Assembly (NCBI GenBank): GCA_943914815.1
Contig: CALUDL010000004.1
Location: 1 to 45,415 of the forward strand
DNA from: an uncultured Brevibacterium sp.
Lineage (GTDB): Bacteria; Actinomycetota; Actinomycetes; Actinomycetales; Brevibacteriaceae
Direction: 5' to 3'
DNA: 45,415 bases
Under the pieces are notes generated by a model. The model saw only the letters and a program-made list of their open reading frames with translations. It ran no database searches and was not told where the DNA came from. Each line of letters begins with the position of its first letter. The stretch's first letter is position 1. Positions 1 to 8,093 of this stretch are shown here, one piece after another. A program made the translations under genes and the position numbers.

Positions 1-2
1 TC

Positions 3-89
3 AAAGCCGTTTGCCAAGGTGCCGCGAAGGACCTCAACAGCCCCAGCAAAGTCCAGAGCGGCGTCTACTTCGTGAGAATCAATGTGTAA
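3..89 (+). CDS. C-terminal fragment of an unidentified protein
   Basis: An open frame runs in from the left edge and stops at TAA 87-89, giving the last 28 residues and ending in GVYFVRINV. The window begins inside this gene, so its start and family cannot be seen. The tail is not diagnostic and I do not recognise it. The alternative reading that starts with an ATG at position 11 overlaps the next gene in another frame and looks like a shadow. Confidence 0.4.
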   Translation, partial: KAVCQGAAKDLNSPSKVQSGVYFVRINV

Positions 90-141
90 AACTTCCTGAC
101 TCGCCATGTTCTCAGCATAACGAACGCATACAGTTGGCTTT

Positions 142-441
142 ATGGAGTTCAACGCAGACGACATCGCAATCGTCCACAACGACAAAGACCGTCTTTACAG
201 TGTGGAATACCAGGGTGCATCGATTGCCTTTGCCGCATACGCCGAAGACGCTCAGGCGCGCATCCGCGATTTCAACCACACCGTGACTCAGCCCGAATAC
301 GGCGGGCTTGGGCTTGCAGGCAAGGTTGTTCGGCACGCTCTTGATGACTCGATCAGTGACGGGTTCTCGATCAAAGCTGGGTGTTCATACGTTGAGCGCT
401 TTATTGAGAAGAACCCGGAATACAAAGAGCACCTGGCTTAA
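142..441 (+). CDS. Small GNAT-fold N-acetyltransferase (YjdJ/Acetyltransf_CG type)
   Basis: This 99-residue protein has the layout of the short single-domain GCN5-related acetyltransferases. A central HTVTQPEYGGLGLAGKVVRH segment matches the family's H-T-x-V-x-P-x-Y-x-G-x-G-L-A acetyl-CoA pyrophosphate-binding loop. It is followed by a C-terminal SYVERFIEKNPEYKEHL tail, which matches the typical (C/S)-x-F-(V/I)-x-x-(F/Y)-I-x-x-(H/N)-P-E-Y ending. Enzymes of this family use acetyl-CoA in the cytoplasm; the acceptor is usually unknown. Length is normal. The ribosome site before ATG 142 is weak. The gene stands alone upstream of the aldehyde dehydrogenase and need not share its function. Confidence 0.85.
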   Translation: MEFNADDIAIVHNDKDRLYSVEYQGASIAFAAYAEDAQARIRDFNHTVTQPEYGGLGLAGKVVRHALDDSISDGFSIKAGCSYVERFIEKNPEYKEHLA

Positions 442-499
442 AAGACCATCTCACAACTGGCTGAAACTAAAACAGACCGGCTAAAAGGAAGGGCACAAC

Positions 500-1957
500 A
501 TGGACGTGCAGAGCATTATTGACAAGGTATCTACCGGCCTTTACATCAACGGTCAGTGGCGTGATGCCACAGGTGGCAACACGTTCGACGTGGAGAACCC
601 CGCAACTGGTGACGTGATCGCACGCGTTGCTGACGGAACCCAAGAGGACGCTCTTGAAGCCATCAAGGTCGCCGGTGACACGCAAAAGGAATGGGCAGCA
701 ACGGCCCCGCGCGAACGCTCTGAGATTCTGCGACGCGCGTTTGAGATTCTCATGGAACGTCAGGACGACATTGCCGCAGTGATGTGTTCTGAAATGGGTA
801 AGTCACTCACTGAGTCCAAGGGCGAGGTCGCCTATGGTGCCGAGTTTTTCCGCTGGTTTGCCGAAGAGGCCGTGCGGGTTGGTGGCGACTTCACGATGTC
901 CACCGACGGCAAGACACGCCTCATGGTTTCGCGTGAACCCGTTGGACCGTGTGTGCTGGTCACGCCGTGGAACTTCCCGTTGGCGATGGGCACCCGCAAG
1001 ATCGGCCCCGCCATTGCTGCCGGGTGCACCATGGTGTTCAAACCCGCCAAGCTCACCCCACTGACCTCACTCATGTTGGTACAAGCCCTGGAAGACGCGG
1101 GCCTTCCTGCAGGCGTGCTCAACGTTGTGACCTCAAAGTCAGCGAGCCGTGTTGTCACCCCATGGATGGAATCCGGGATCGCTCGCAAAGTGTCCTTCAC
1201 CGGGTCAACCGGCGTGGGAATTGGGCTGTTGGAGCAGGCAGCTCAAAACGTCATGAAGTCGTCCATGGAGCTGGGTGGAAACGCTCCGTTCGTCGTGTGC
1301 GAAGACGCTGATCTGGACGCAGCCGTCGAAGGCGCCATGCTTGCCAAGATGCGCAACATTGGTGAAGCGTGCACGGCTGCCAACCGTTTCTACGTCCACG
1401 AATCCCTAGCCCAAGACTTCGCTGCGAAGATGGTCGAGCGGATGGAAGCGCTCACCGTGGGCAACGGCATTGAACAAGGCGTGGATATTGGGCCGCTGGT
1501 CGAAGAGTCCGCACGCGAGAAGGTGGACAGCCTGGTCAGCGACGCTGTCGCCAAGGGCGCGAAAGTCGCAACGGGTGGGAAGAAGATCGACGGCCCGGGC
1601 TACTTCTACCAGCCCACCGTTTTAACCGATGTTCCGCGCGACTCTGACATCGCTGTTGAAGAGATCTTTGGCCCGGTGGCCCCGATATTCACGTTCAGCA
1701 GCGACGACGAAGCCATTGAGCAGGCCAACTCCACGGACTTTGGACTGGCTGGCTACATCTTCACGCAGTCCCTGGACCGTGGTCTGCGCCTGTCTGAACA
1801 GCTGCAGGTTGGCATGGTGGGCTTGAACACTGGCCTGGTGTCTAACCCCGCGGCGCCGTTTGGTGGAGTCAAGCAGTCAGGTCTGGGTCGCGAAGGCTCC
1901 AACGTCGGAATCGACGAGTACCTCGAAGTGAAGTACGTGGCCACACCGCGAAGCTAA
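500..1957 (+). CDS. gabD: NAD(P)-dependent succinate-semialdehyde dehydrogenase
   Basis: A 485-residue aldehyde dehydrogenase of normal family length. The cofactor-binding TPWNFPLAMGTRKIGPA and KPAKLTPLTSL segments lie around residues 150-190. The general base Glu257 sits in MELGGNAPF and the catalytic Cys291 in GEACTAANRF. The C-terminal PFGGVKQSGLGREGS signature is intact. This combination, with ANRF after the cysteine, is typical of succinate-semialdehyde dehydrogenases, which oxidise the semialdehyde to succinate in GABA and related catabolism. No GABA transaminase lies nearby, so the substrate is inferred from the family only. AAGGAAGGG at 486-494 is a good ribosome site for ATG 500. The gene converges with the next gene across 16 bases. 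Confidence 0.88.
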   Translation: MDVQSIIDKVSTGLYINGQWRDATGGNTFDVENPATGDVIARVADGTQEDALEAIKVAGDTQKEWAATAPRERSEILRRAFEILMERQDDIAAVMCSEMGKSLTESKGEVAYGAEFFRWFAEEAVRVGGDFTMSTDGKTRLMVSREPVGPCVLVTPWNFPLAMGTRKIGPAIAAGCTMVFKPAKLTPLTSLMLVQALEDAGLPAGVLNVVTSKSASRVVTPWMESGIARKVSFTGSTGVGIGLLEQAAQNVMKSSMELGGNAPFVVCEDADLDAAVEGAMLAKMRNIGEACTAANRFYVHESLAQDFAAKMVERMEALTVGNGIEQGVDIGPLVEESAREKVDSLVSDAVAKGAKVATGGKKIDGPGYFYQPTVLTDVPRDSDIAVEEIFGPVAPIFTFSSDDEAIEQANSTDFGLAGYIFTQSLDRGLRLSEQLQVGMVGLNTGLVSNPAAPFGGVKQSGLGREGSNVGIDEYLEVKYVATPRS

Positions 1958-1973
1958 AGACGGGCGCTCACAA

Positions 1974-3425
1974 CTACGCTCGACGACGCGCCAGCACGCC
2001 GTCCACGACGGCACGCGCGTCGTCGTTTGCCAGCTTCTTGTCTGAGCGGATGGCCGCCTTGCCGTGACGCAAAGCCGCCGAGTCCTTAGCCGCGTCTTCG
2101 AGTTCTGGGCGCGCGCCCACCTCGGCGGCAAACGCACGTGCCAACTCCTCCCGGTCAGATGGGGAGTCACCGTAGGAGGTCTGCGCGGTCTCCACCTTGC
2201 CCGAGGTGGTTGCCGGCTCCGCGTGCGCCTTTGTGACGTACGTGGGGACTGGCATGTCCTTGGGGAACCAGCCTTTGCCCTTGCTCAGTTCTTCGAACTT
2301 TTCACCCAAGTGAAGCTCCGGTGCCGCGGAGGCTTCCTTTACGCTGAAGCTCTGGTTTGTTGAGGGCACCTCGCTGGGCGCAACAGTGTGTTTCTCGGCC
2401 TGTTTGGGGTCGCGTGGCGCGTCCTGCTTTGGTTCAGCGCCTTTGGTGCGGGCAGCGTCACGTGCTGTGTCGCGTACTGTTTCACGTGCCTGGTCCTGGA
2501 CAACCGGGATTTCGGACGTGATCGCCTCAGAGGCCGCAACTCGCGCCTTCGAAGCACGTACAACGGGCGCTGTTCTTTCCGCGCGCGCTTTCTTGGCGCC
2601 ACCTCGGGACGCTTCAGCAGGGGTCTCAACTGAGGCAGGTGCGTTCATGTTGTTCAGCGCAACCACGCCAGTCAGGCATGCGAGCGAGGCAGCTAGGGTG
2701 AGCACCGGCGCGGCGAAGCTCAAAGGACCAAAAATCGCAAACGCTCCCGTAACCACGGCCACAACAAACAGTCCCATGAATCCAAGGGCCAGCAGACGCT
2801 TGAGCTTGTTCGTTTCGTGCTGACCTGGTGCGGAAACGCCACCCTGCCGTGGAGCCACTTCGACTTTGACGGCCGGGCCCTTCGCAGCTTTTGCTGGCGC
2901 GTTTTTCGCGACCATTTTGCCGCCCCCCGTCTTGCCGGTGGTGCGAGGCGCGTAAGACTTCGACGTGTGCGGCGAAGGAGCGTGAGTCTTAGGAGTGTGC
3001 GTTTGAGACTTGGGCGTGTGTGCGGTCATGTGAATGTCCAATGGTCGGTGTGAAACAGCGACGGATTCCATCCCGGATGCTGGGGCTAAGTACACGTGGT
3101 CGTGGGCTTCTTCGTGAGCCAACTCTTCTGTGTCCAGCCCGCCAGCAAGTACGGTGAGTTCAGGTTCAGGCCTGCGCAATGAAATGCTCGGAGGCTGCGC
3201 GGCAAGCGGGACACCAGTTTCTGGAATGTCCGCGAGCTCACCTGCGAGCAGCGTGTGCGGCTGGGACGCCTGGCCATCGCAGTGTGTGCGCGAACCTGTT
3301 CGTGGGTCGCGAGCTGACGGCGGCACCGTGTCCGCGTCACCTGCTTTGGCCGCCCCTCTCACGAGGGAAGGTAACGCGAACACAAGCACTCCGATGATGA
3401 TGAGAATGACGATACTTGTGTCCAC
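1974..3425 (-). CDS. Large membrane protein in the galU-rimJ locus (GlpR-like, Rv0996 position)
   Basis: A 483-residue protein starting with GTG after AAGGTGAG. It has an N-terminal membrane segment (about residues 4-22), a long charged and Thr/Pro/Lys-rich region containing HTPK- and TSKS-like repeats (about 130-170), and two adjacent membrane segments (about 210-256). A long Ala/Lys/Glu-rich, probably disordered C-terminal half follows. I recognise no enzymatic domain. Position and topology match the membrane protein that follows rimJ in mycobacteria and corynebacteria. In Corynebacterium that protein is described as the receptor (GlpR) for the gephyrin-like division protein Glp. The assignment rests on synteny plus topology, because low-complexity sequence makes homology hard to judge by eye. 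It lies 68 bases downstream of rimJ on the same strand and probably belongs to the galU operon. Confidence 0.6.
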   Translation of the reverse strand: MDTSIVILIIIGVLVFALPSLVRGAAKAGDADTVPPSARDPRTGSRTHCDGQASQPHTLLAGELADIPETGVPLAAQPPSISLRRPEPELTVLAGGLDTEELAHEEAHDHVYLAPASGMESVAVSHRPLDIHMTAHTPKSQTHTPKTHAPSPHTSKSYAPRTTGKTGGGKMVAKNAPAKAAKGPAVKVEVAPRQGGVSAPGQHETNKLKRLLALGFMGLFVVAVVTGAFAIFGPLSFAAPVLTLAASLACLTGVVALNNMNAPASVETPAEASRGGAKKARAERTAPVVRASKARVAASEAITSEIPVVQDQARETVRDTARDAARTKGAEPKQDAPRDPKQAEKHTVAPSEVPSTNQSFSVKEASAAPELHLGEKFEELSKGKGWFPKDMPVPTYVTKAHAEPATTSGKVETAQTSYGDSPSDREELARAFAAEVGARPELEDAAKDSAALRHGKAAIRSDKKLANDDARAVVDGVLARRRA

Positions 3426-3493
3426 ACTCTCACCTTATGAGTAATGTGATTCACCGCTGAGGACCACGCGCGGAGTGTTGCGAAAGCCTGCTG

Positions 3494-4105
3494 TTATTCG
3501 CGTGATATTCGCGACTCGGCATTGCGCCGGAACCGGGTCATTAGCCCTTCTGGCACCTCTGTTGAAAGCAGTGCAAAAGTGCGGTGGTCGGCCCACTCCC
3601 CGTTGATGTGCATGTACTGTTTTCGCACGCCTTCATCCCTGAATCCCAACTTTTCGACCACCCGCAGGCTGGCCGCGTTTTCCGGTCGAATGTTGATTTC
3701 CATGCGGTGAAGTCCCAGCTCAAAAAAGCAGAAATCTGTTGCCAGGGCAACGGCCCGAGGTGTATATCCCCTGCCTGCTACCCGAGAGTCGATCCAGTAC
3801 CCCAGGGACGCCGACCTCAGCGATCCCCAACTGATCCCACTGACGGTGAGCTGACCTCGGAAATGGCCGTCCACAATCAGTGCGTACGGAAGTAGTTCGC
3901 CCCGTTTACCAGCGCTGTTCAGCAGTTTGCGCAGACGCGAGAACGTGGGAATGCCGCCTTCCCAACCGGGGGTGGTCGCTTCCCACGGTTCCAGCCATTG
4001 CGAGTTGACGGACCGGACCTCAATATACTCGCGCTTGTCCGTCCGCAGAAGCGGGCGCAAGGTCAAGTCCGCGTCGACCAGCCGAGACGGCCACCAATCC
4101 ACCAT
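3494..4105 (-). CDS. rimJ: RimJ/RimL-type GNAT N-acetyltransferase
   Basis: A 203-residue acetyltransferase. It opens with LTLRPLLRTDKREYIEVR, the usual RimJ start, followed by WLEPWEATTPG. The central LGYWIDSRVAGRGYTPRAVAL segment carries the acetyl-CoA loop, and HRMEINIRPENAASLRVVEKLGFRDEGVRKQYMHINGEWADH is the standard C-terminal block. RimJ-like enzymes acetylate protein N-termini, for example ribosomal proteins, but the actinobacterial substrate is not established. The start codon lies 2 bases after the stop of the MogA-like gene with no clear ribosome site of its own, so translation is probably coupled. galU, a molybdopterin-fold gene, rimJ and a membrane gene form a recurring actinobacterial cluster. 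Confidence 0.85.
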   Translation of the reverse strand: MVDWWPSRLVDADLTLRPLLRTDKREYIEVRSVNSQWLEPWEATTPGWEGGIPTFSRLRKLLNSAGKRGELLPYALIVDGHFRGQLTVSGISWGSLRSASLGYWIDSRVAGRGYTPRAVALATDFCFFELGLHRMEINIRPENAASLRVVEKLGFRDEGVRKQYMHINGEWADHRTFALLSTEVPEGLMTRFRRNAESRISRE

Positions 4106-4107
4106 GG

Positions 4108-4677
4108 CTAATCGTGCGAACGTTTGGGCATTCGAAGAATGGTGGCGGTGTCGTTTTCCTGCCCCTGTTCTTCGTCGCCACTCGTCGCTGTCAACCGTGG
4201 CTTGGGTGGCTCAGGGTTAGGGTCCATAAGGTCAGCGTATGCCGGCAAGATTTCAATCAGCGTTTCCGTTAACGCACCCGAATTCGCCGGCAACGTCATG
4301 ACTAATGTGCGCCCCGCCCATCCGGCAACCATGTGTTCGAACAAAGCCCGAGTATGCCCCGATTCCATGAGCACATCACGCGCCAGGTTCACCACCCCGC
4401 GAGTTCGGGAATCGAGTTCGAGCTCAATCGTGTGGCAGACCGGGTCAATGGACCGTACCGGCAAATCACCCAGGTAAATAAGAAGGTCCAGCGAAGTTCT
4501 GGCCTTTGCGAGGAGGCCACTCATATCCTGGGCGTTTTCAACCGGATGTTCAATCGCGTTGAACTCATTCACTGAGCACACATATAGGGCGTGCTTGAGG
4601 GTTTGCGACGTCACCACCGCAGGGTCATACGCGATAACCGCACTGAACTGTGGTGGTTCAAACTGGCCAGCTGTCAC
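4108..4677 (-). CDS. Degenerate MogA/MoaB-fold (molybdopterin-binding domain) protein
   Basis: A 189-residue protein. Residues 11-152 align by eye with the MogA/MoaB fold: an N-terminal strand (SAVIAYDP), a mid-domain strand DLLIYLGD at 64-71, a helix, then AGWAGRTLVMTLPANSGA at 118-135 and IEILPAYADLMD. In active family members the middle strand ends in a GGTG-type motif and the later loop reads LPGSPxG. Here they read YLGDLP and LPANSG, so substrate-binding glycines are missing and catalysis of molybdopterin adenylylation is doubtful. The C-terminal 37 residues are acidic and probably disordered. The GTG start overlaps the galU stop (GTGA), so translation is coupled. Related loci carry moeA/glp or mogA here. 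I infer a structural or regulatory role, perhaps with the downstream membrane protein. Confidence 0.65.
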   Translation of the reverse strand: MTAGQFEPPQFSAVIAYDPAVVTSQTLKHALYVCSVNEFNAIEHPVENAQDMSGLLAKARTSLDLLIYLGDLPVRSIDPVCHTIELELDSRTRGVVNLARDVLMESGHTRALFEHMVAGWAGRTLVMTLPANSGALTETLIEILPAYADLMDPNPEPPKPRLTATSGDEEQGQENDTATILRMPKRSHD

Positions 4678-5570
4678 TTAAGACCCGCAACGTATTCGGT
4701 CAGCCACGCGTTGAGTTCCTCGCCGAGGTCGTCCCTGCGCCCAGCCAACGTCACCACCGCTTTGAGGTAGCTGAGTTTGTCGCCCGTGTCGTAACGGTCT
4801 CCGCTGAAGACCACACCGTAAACCCCGTTTGAGTTGGGATCTTCAGCCAGAGTCTTCAGAGCGTCGGTCAGCTGGATCTCATTTCCACGGCCGGGTGGGG
4901 TGTTACGCAAAACTTCGAACACCTCGGGCGCCAAAACATAACGGCCAATAATCGCCAGGTTTGACGGAGCCTCCTCAACTGCAGGCTTCTCAACCAGGTC
5001 AGTGACCTTCACGGCGTTCTCTACGTCTGTGTCTTCCACGGCCGCGCACCCGTACAGGTTGATGCTGTCAGCGGGGACTTCCATGAGGGCAACCACTGAA
5101 CCGCCGGTTGCTTCCTGGACTGCCATCATGGTGGGCAAGATGGGGCTTTTTTCGTCTATGAGGTCATCGCCCAAAAGAACAGCGAACGGTTCGTCACCCA
5201 CATGCTGTTCGCCCTTGAGCACCGCGTGTCCCAAGCCCAGCGGGTCACCTTGGCGCACGTAATGAATGTCTGCGAGTTCAGAAGCGTGCTGAACCGAGCG
5301 CAACTTCTTGTCGTCGCCCTTTGCCTTCAGCGCTGCTTCCAAACCGTCAACCCGGTCGAAGTGGTCCTCCAGCGGGCGCTTGTTACGCCCGGTCACCATG
5401 AGTACGTCGTGAAGGCCCGCATTCACCGCTTCCTCAACCACGTACTGGATGGCCGGCTTGTCGACAACCGGCAACATTTCCTTTGGAGTCGCCTTGGTTG
5501 CGGGCAGGAACCGGGTTCCCAAACCAGCAACAGGAATGACGGCTTTTTGAACAGGCTTCGTGTTACTCAT
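4674..5570 (-). CDS. galU: UTP--glucose-1-phosphate uridylyltransferase
   Basis: A 298-residue GalU of standard length. The N-terminal nucleotide-binding signature AVIPVAGLGTRFLPATKATPKEML (residues about 10-33, with the catalytic GLGTR and K-E-M-L) is intact. VDKPAIQYVVEEA follows, with LGDD at the metal and substrate site and VEKP further on. The enzyme makes UDP-glucose from UTP and glucose-1-phosphate in the cytoplasm, feeding cell-wall polysaccharides, trehalose and galactose metabolism. It is the first gene of a minus-strand operon with the MogA-like gene (4-base overlap), rimJ and the GlpR-like membrane gene. It diverges from the cyclo-ligase gene across only 22 bases, so the two promoters must overlap. 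Confidence 0.96.
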   Translation of the reverse strand: MSNTKPVQKAVIPVAGLGTRFLPATKATPKEMLPVVDKPAIQYVVEEAVNAGLHDVLMVTGRNKRPLEDHFDRVDGLEAALKAKGDDKKLRSVQHASELADIHYVRQGDPLGLGHAVLKGEQHVGDEPFAVLLGDDLIDEKSPILPTMMAVQEATGGSVVALMEVPADSINLYGCAAVEDTDVENAVKVTDLVEKPAVEEAPSNLAIIGRYVLAPEVFEVLRNTPPGRGNEIQLTDALKTLAEDPNSNGVYGVVFSGDRYDTGDKLSYLKAVVTLAGRRDDLGEELNAWLTEYVAGLK

Positions 5571-5592
5571 GTCCTCATTCTAAGGTGCTGAT

Positions 5593-6222
5593 ATGGAAGG
5601 AACGGTGGCACACGCCCGTAAGAAAGAGTTACGTAGGCAAATTCGGTCCAGCCGGAAGGCTTTATCGGCAGACCACGCTGCGCGCTCAGAGTTGAACGCC
5701 CAGGTCAGCGCGCTCATCGAGACTGTTATGAGGGAAGGTGCGCACCTCAACATTGTGGCGTACGCGAATATTGCTCACGAGCCGTCTATTGACGATGCCC
5801 TTGACCAGGCACGCGCTAACGGCGCGCACGTGTATCTACCCGTGGTGACAGGAGCGGGAGAACCGTTGATGTTTGGGGAAGTCACGGTGCCGATGCGCGA
5901 GCTCACACCGGCAGGCACGTGGGGTATCCGCGAGCCGCACGCAACTGTGGGGGCAGAACAGCTTATCAACGACCTCGGCCTCGCTTTGATTCCAGGACTG
6001 AGCTTCTCAGCTGGAGGCGACCGCCTGGGTAACGGTGGCGGGTTTTACGACCGCACGTTTGGGCCGCAAGGTGTCGCGCCTCTGCAACATGAGCCCGGGC
6101 GCAACCTTCCACTGTGTGTGGGAGTGTGCTTCGAAACTGAGTATGGCGAGCAGTTTCCTGTGGCTCCGTGGGACCTGCGCGTTGATGCTGTTGTGACGAA
6201 TAGCGGGCTACACACGGCGTAG
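5593..6222 (+). CDS. 5-formyltetrahydrofolate cyclo-ligase
   Basis: A 209-residue enzyme that converts 5-formyl-THF and ATP to 5,10-methenyl-THF. The basic N-terminus (ARKKELRRQIRSSRKAL) is typical, and the C-terminal half holds the family signature: PGLSFSAGGDRLGNGGGFYDR around residues 135-155, the ATP and folate site. G-V-C-F-E near residue 175 and PWDLRVDAVVT at the end are also as expected. An ATG at 5593 follows AAGGTG. A GTG four codons later (5605) follows GGAAGGA at short spacing and is an alternative start. The gene is divergent from galU and followed by the FmdB gene, an arrangement also found in mycobacteria. Confidence 0.93.
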   Translation: MEGTVAHARKKELRRQIRSSRKALSADHAARSELNAQVSALIETVMREGAHLNIVAYANIAHEPSIDDALDQARANGAHVYLPVVTGAGEPLMFGEVTVPMRELTPAGTWGIREPHATVGAEQLINDLGLALIPGLSFSAGGDRLGNGGGFYDRTFGPQGVAPLQHEPGRNLPLCVGVCFETEYGEQFPVAPWDLRVDAVVTNSGLHTA

Positions 6223-6292
6223 GTGGCGGTTGGTGTGACGCATTCGGCGTCGCGCATGTATGCATATAATTGGGCGGTCAGAAAGGTTGATA

Positions 6293-6652
6293 ATGCCCAC
6301 GTACTCCTATGCATGCCGCGAATGTGATCACGCGTTCGACATCCACCAAAGCTTCAGCGACGACTCGCTGACCACCTGTCCAGAATGTGGCAAGGAATCC
6401 CTGCGCAAAGTCTACGGATCAGTGGGTGTGACGTTTAAAGGCTCCGGTTTCTACCGCACGGACTCGCGCAGTGGCGAGTCTGGTTCTGGGGCAGGCTCTG
6501 GGGCAGGTTCGGGCGGGTCTTCTGGGTCAGCTAGCGGCAGTGGCTCAAGCTCTGGTTCTGGCGCTAGTTCAGGCGGGAACTCAAGTTCTTCTGCCTCGTC
6601 GAGTTCCTCCAGCTCTTCTGGGTCCAGTTCCTCCGGGGGCTCGGTTTCCTAG
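6293..6652 (+). CDS. FmdB-family zinc ribbon protein with Ser/Gly tail
   Basis: A 119-residue protein. Residues 1-55 are the FmdB regulatory zinc ribbon: MPTYSYACREC with Cys8 and Cys11, then TTCPECG with Cys29 and Cys32, ending in VTFKGSGFYRTD. From about residue 60 to the end it is almost pure Ser and Gly, which is commonly seen in actinobacterial homologues. Function is unknown; a metal-binding regulatory or accessory role is usually assumed. ATG 6293 is chosen because GAAAGG lies 6 bases upstream and the family begins MPTY; an in-frame ATG at 6260 would add 11 atypical residues. The pure Ser/Gly tail can be cut differently in homologues, so tail length is probably not functionally tight. 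Confidence 0.9.
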   Translation: MPTYSYACRECDHAFDIHQSFSDDSLTTCPECGKESLRKVYGSVGVTFKGSGFYRTDSRSGESGSGAGSGAGSGGSSGSASGSGSSSGSGASSGGNSSSSASSSSSSSSGSSSSGGSVS

Positions 6653-6801
6653 ACTCACATGGTGCTCCCCGGGCCCGTTTGAGGGCTTCCCAGCCCCACC
6701 TGGGCTCTGCCCTCTTTCAACTGAACGGCACAGGTGAACGAGTTTTCCACAGATTCTCCAGGCCCCTTCCGGTAGACGCTCTGCGCTTCCACACTTGATA
6801 T

Positions 6802-7458
6802 ATGAACTCATGGTTGAAACGCCTCACCGGCTCTAAGGAAAAGAAAAGTCCTCACGCACCGCCACGTCGGCTCACACACACGCAACGTCGGCTGCTGGCA
6901 GCAGCATGTGCAGGGCTCGCAACTGTCACGCTCGTTTTAGTGCTCCTCCCCCGCTCCCACGGCGATCGCATCGTCGTAGCGCACACACGCATCGACCCGG
7001 GTACTGTCATCACTGCGCGCCTTGTCACAACCCAGGTATTCCCACCGCAGCTCATACCGGAAAACGCAGTCACCGACCCAGCGCAGGTAGTCGGAACGAC
7101 CTCGGCGTCTTCCCTTGATGCCGGCGCGCCCGTCACCAAAACCGCGCTGCTGGAGTCCGCGCCTGCGAACATCCCGCCAGGGCACGTACGGGTGCCCATC
7201 AGCGTGAGCGACCCGGCAACCACCTCGGTACTGCGGCCCGGCCACCGCATTCAGGTGTATTCTGCGACATCTGAAGAAGCGACCTCGCTGGTAGACGACG
7301 CGCTGGTCGTCTCAGTTACTACCGCACACGACCAGTTCACCGGCCAGACCAGTGTCGTCACAATCGCGGTCAAGCAGGAAGACGCGCCAAAGCTAGCGGG
7401 CAATGCGGGGCTGAGTTTTGGGCTGCTTGGCGAAAGTGAGACGCAGGACACCTCATGA
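6802..7458 (+). CDS. SAF-domain (CpaB/RcpC-like) membrane-anchored protein
   Basis: A 218-residue protein. A basic N-terminus rich in Lys/Arg is followed by one membrane segment (about residues 30-51, LAAACAGLATVTLVLVLLP). A SAF domain comes next (about 55-120, IVVAHTRIDPGTVITARLV and VGTTSASSLDAGAPVTKTAL), then a C-terminal region starting VRVPISVSDPATTSVLRPG that resembles the RcpC/CpaB domain. CpaB proteins belong to Flp/tight-adherence pilus assembly, but no pilus genes are present in this window. The gene sits between fmdB and mscL, where actinobacteria often have this lone SAF protein. No ribosome site is visible just before ATG 6802. Confidence 0.8.
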   Translation: MNSWLKRLTGSKEKKSPHAPPRRLTHTQRRLLAAACAGLATVTLVLVLLPRSHGDRIVVAHTRIDPGTVITARLVTTQVFPPQLIPENAVTDPAQVVGTTSASSLDAGAPVTKTALLESAPANIPPGHVRVPISVSDPATTSVLRPGHRIQVYSATSEEATSLVDDALVVSVTTAHDQFTGQTSVVTIAVKQEDAPKLAGNAGLSFGLLGESETQDTS

Positions 7459-7593
7459 TGTGTTTTTCGTAACTAAACGGGGCACGAGCAAGAAGTTGAT
7501 CCTTAAACTTTGATAAATTATGTGGTGCTCGGTTGAGCGCAAAATCCACTTCATTTTTCGGCACCAATCTGGCGTGCCCGTTGAAAGGCAGAC

Positions 7594-8070
7594 ATGTTCA
7601 AAGGTTTTAGAGATTTCATTCTGCGCGGAAACGTCATCGAATTGGCGACCGCCGTTATTATCGGTGGCGCGTTCACCGCAATCGTTACCGCTGTTTCGGA
7701 CAAGATCATCAACCCGCTGATCGCTGCAGTCGGTTCGCCTGAAGTAGGTGGACTCGGTTTCCGCATCCGCCCAGAAGTCCCGGAAACGTTTGTTGACTTT
7801 GGTGCAGTTATCACCGCAGCGATCAACTTCCTCATCATTGCAGCTGTTGTGTACTTCATCATCATCATGCCAATGAACCGCCTCAACGAATGGCGCAACC
7901 GCAACGCTGAAGAAGAAGACGTTCCAGCTACCAGCGAAGAACTGCTCACCGAAATTCGCGACCTCCTGGTTGCTCAGAACCAGAGCGCTGGCCTTCCAGG
8001 CGAAGCTCACGCAAACAGCGTTTCATCTGAAGACGCTGACACCACCTTTGGTGAAGCTGGAAAGCACTAA
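7594..8070 (+). CDS. mscL: Large-conductance mechanosensitive channel
   Basis: A 158-residue MscL. The N-terminal helix MFKGFRDFILRGNVIELA runs into TM1, AVIIGGAFTAIVTAVSDKIINPLI (about residues 18-42). A periplasmic loop and TM2 follow (about 70-95, AAINFLIIAAVVYFIIIMPMNRL), then an acidic cytoplasmic helix containing EEILTEIRDLL-like sequence. It forms a homopentamer in the membrane that opens under tension to release solutes during hypo-osmotic shock. Length is normal, with a somewhat extended C-terminal tail. GAAAGG precedes the ATG. A hairpin just after the stop should end transcription. Confidence 0.95.
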   Translation: MFKGFRDFILRGNVIELATAVIIGGAFTAIVTAVSDKIINPLIAAVGSPEVGGLGFRIRPEVPETFVDFGAVITAAINFLIIAAVVYFIIIMPMNRLNEWRNRNAEEEDVPATSEELLTEIRDLLVAQNQSAGLPGEAHANSVSSEDADTTFGEAGKH

Positions 8071-8093
8071 GGCTTTCGCTTCATCAGTTTCTA

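Noticed and set aside
2064..3444. Several plus-strand frames opposite the GlpR-like gene
   Set aside because: The Ala/Ser/Arg-rich products reflect antisense translation of low-complexity coding sequence. The minus-strand frame has a start signal and clear membrane segments.
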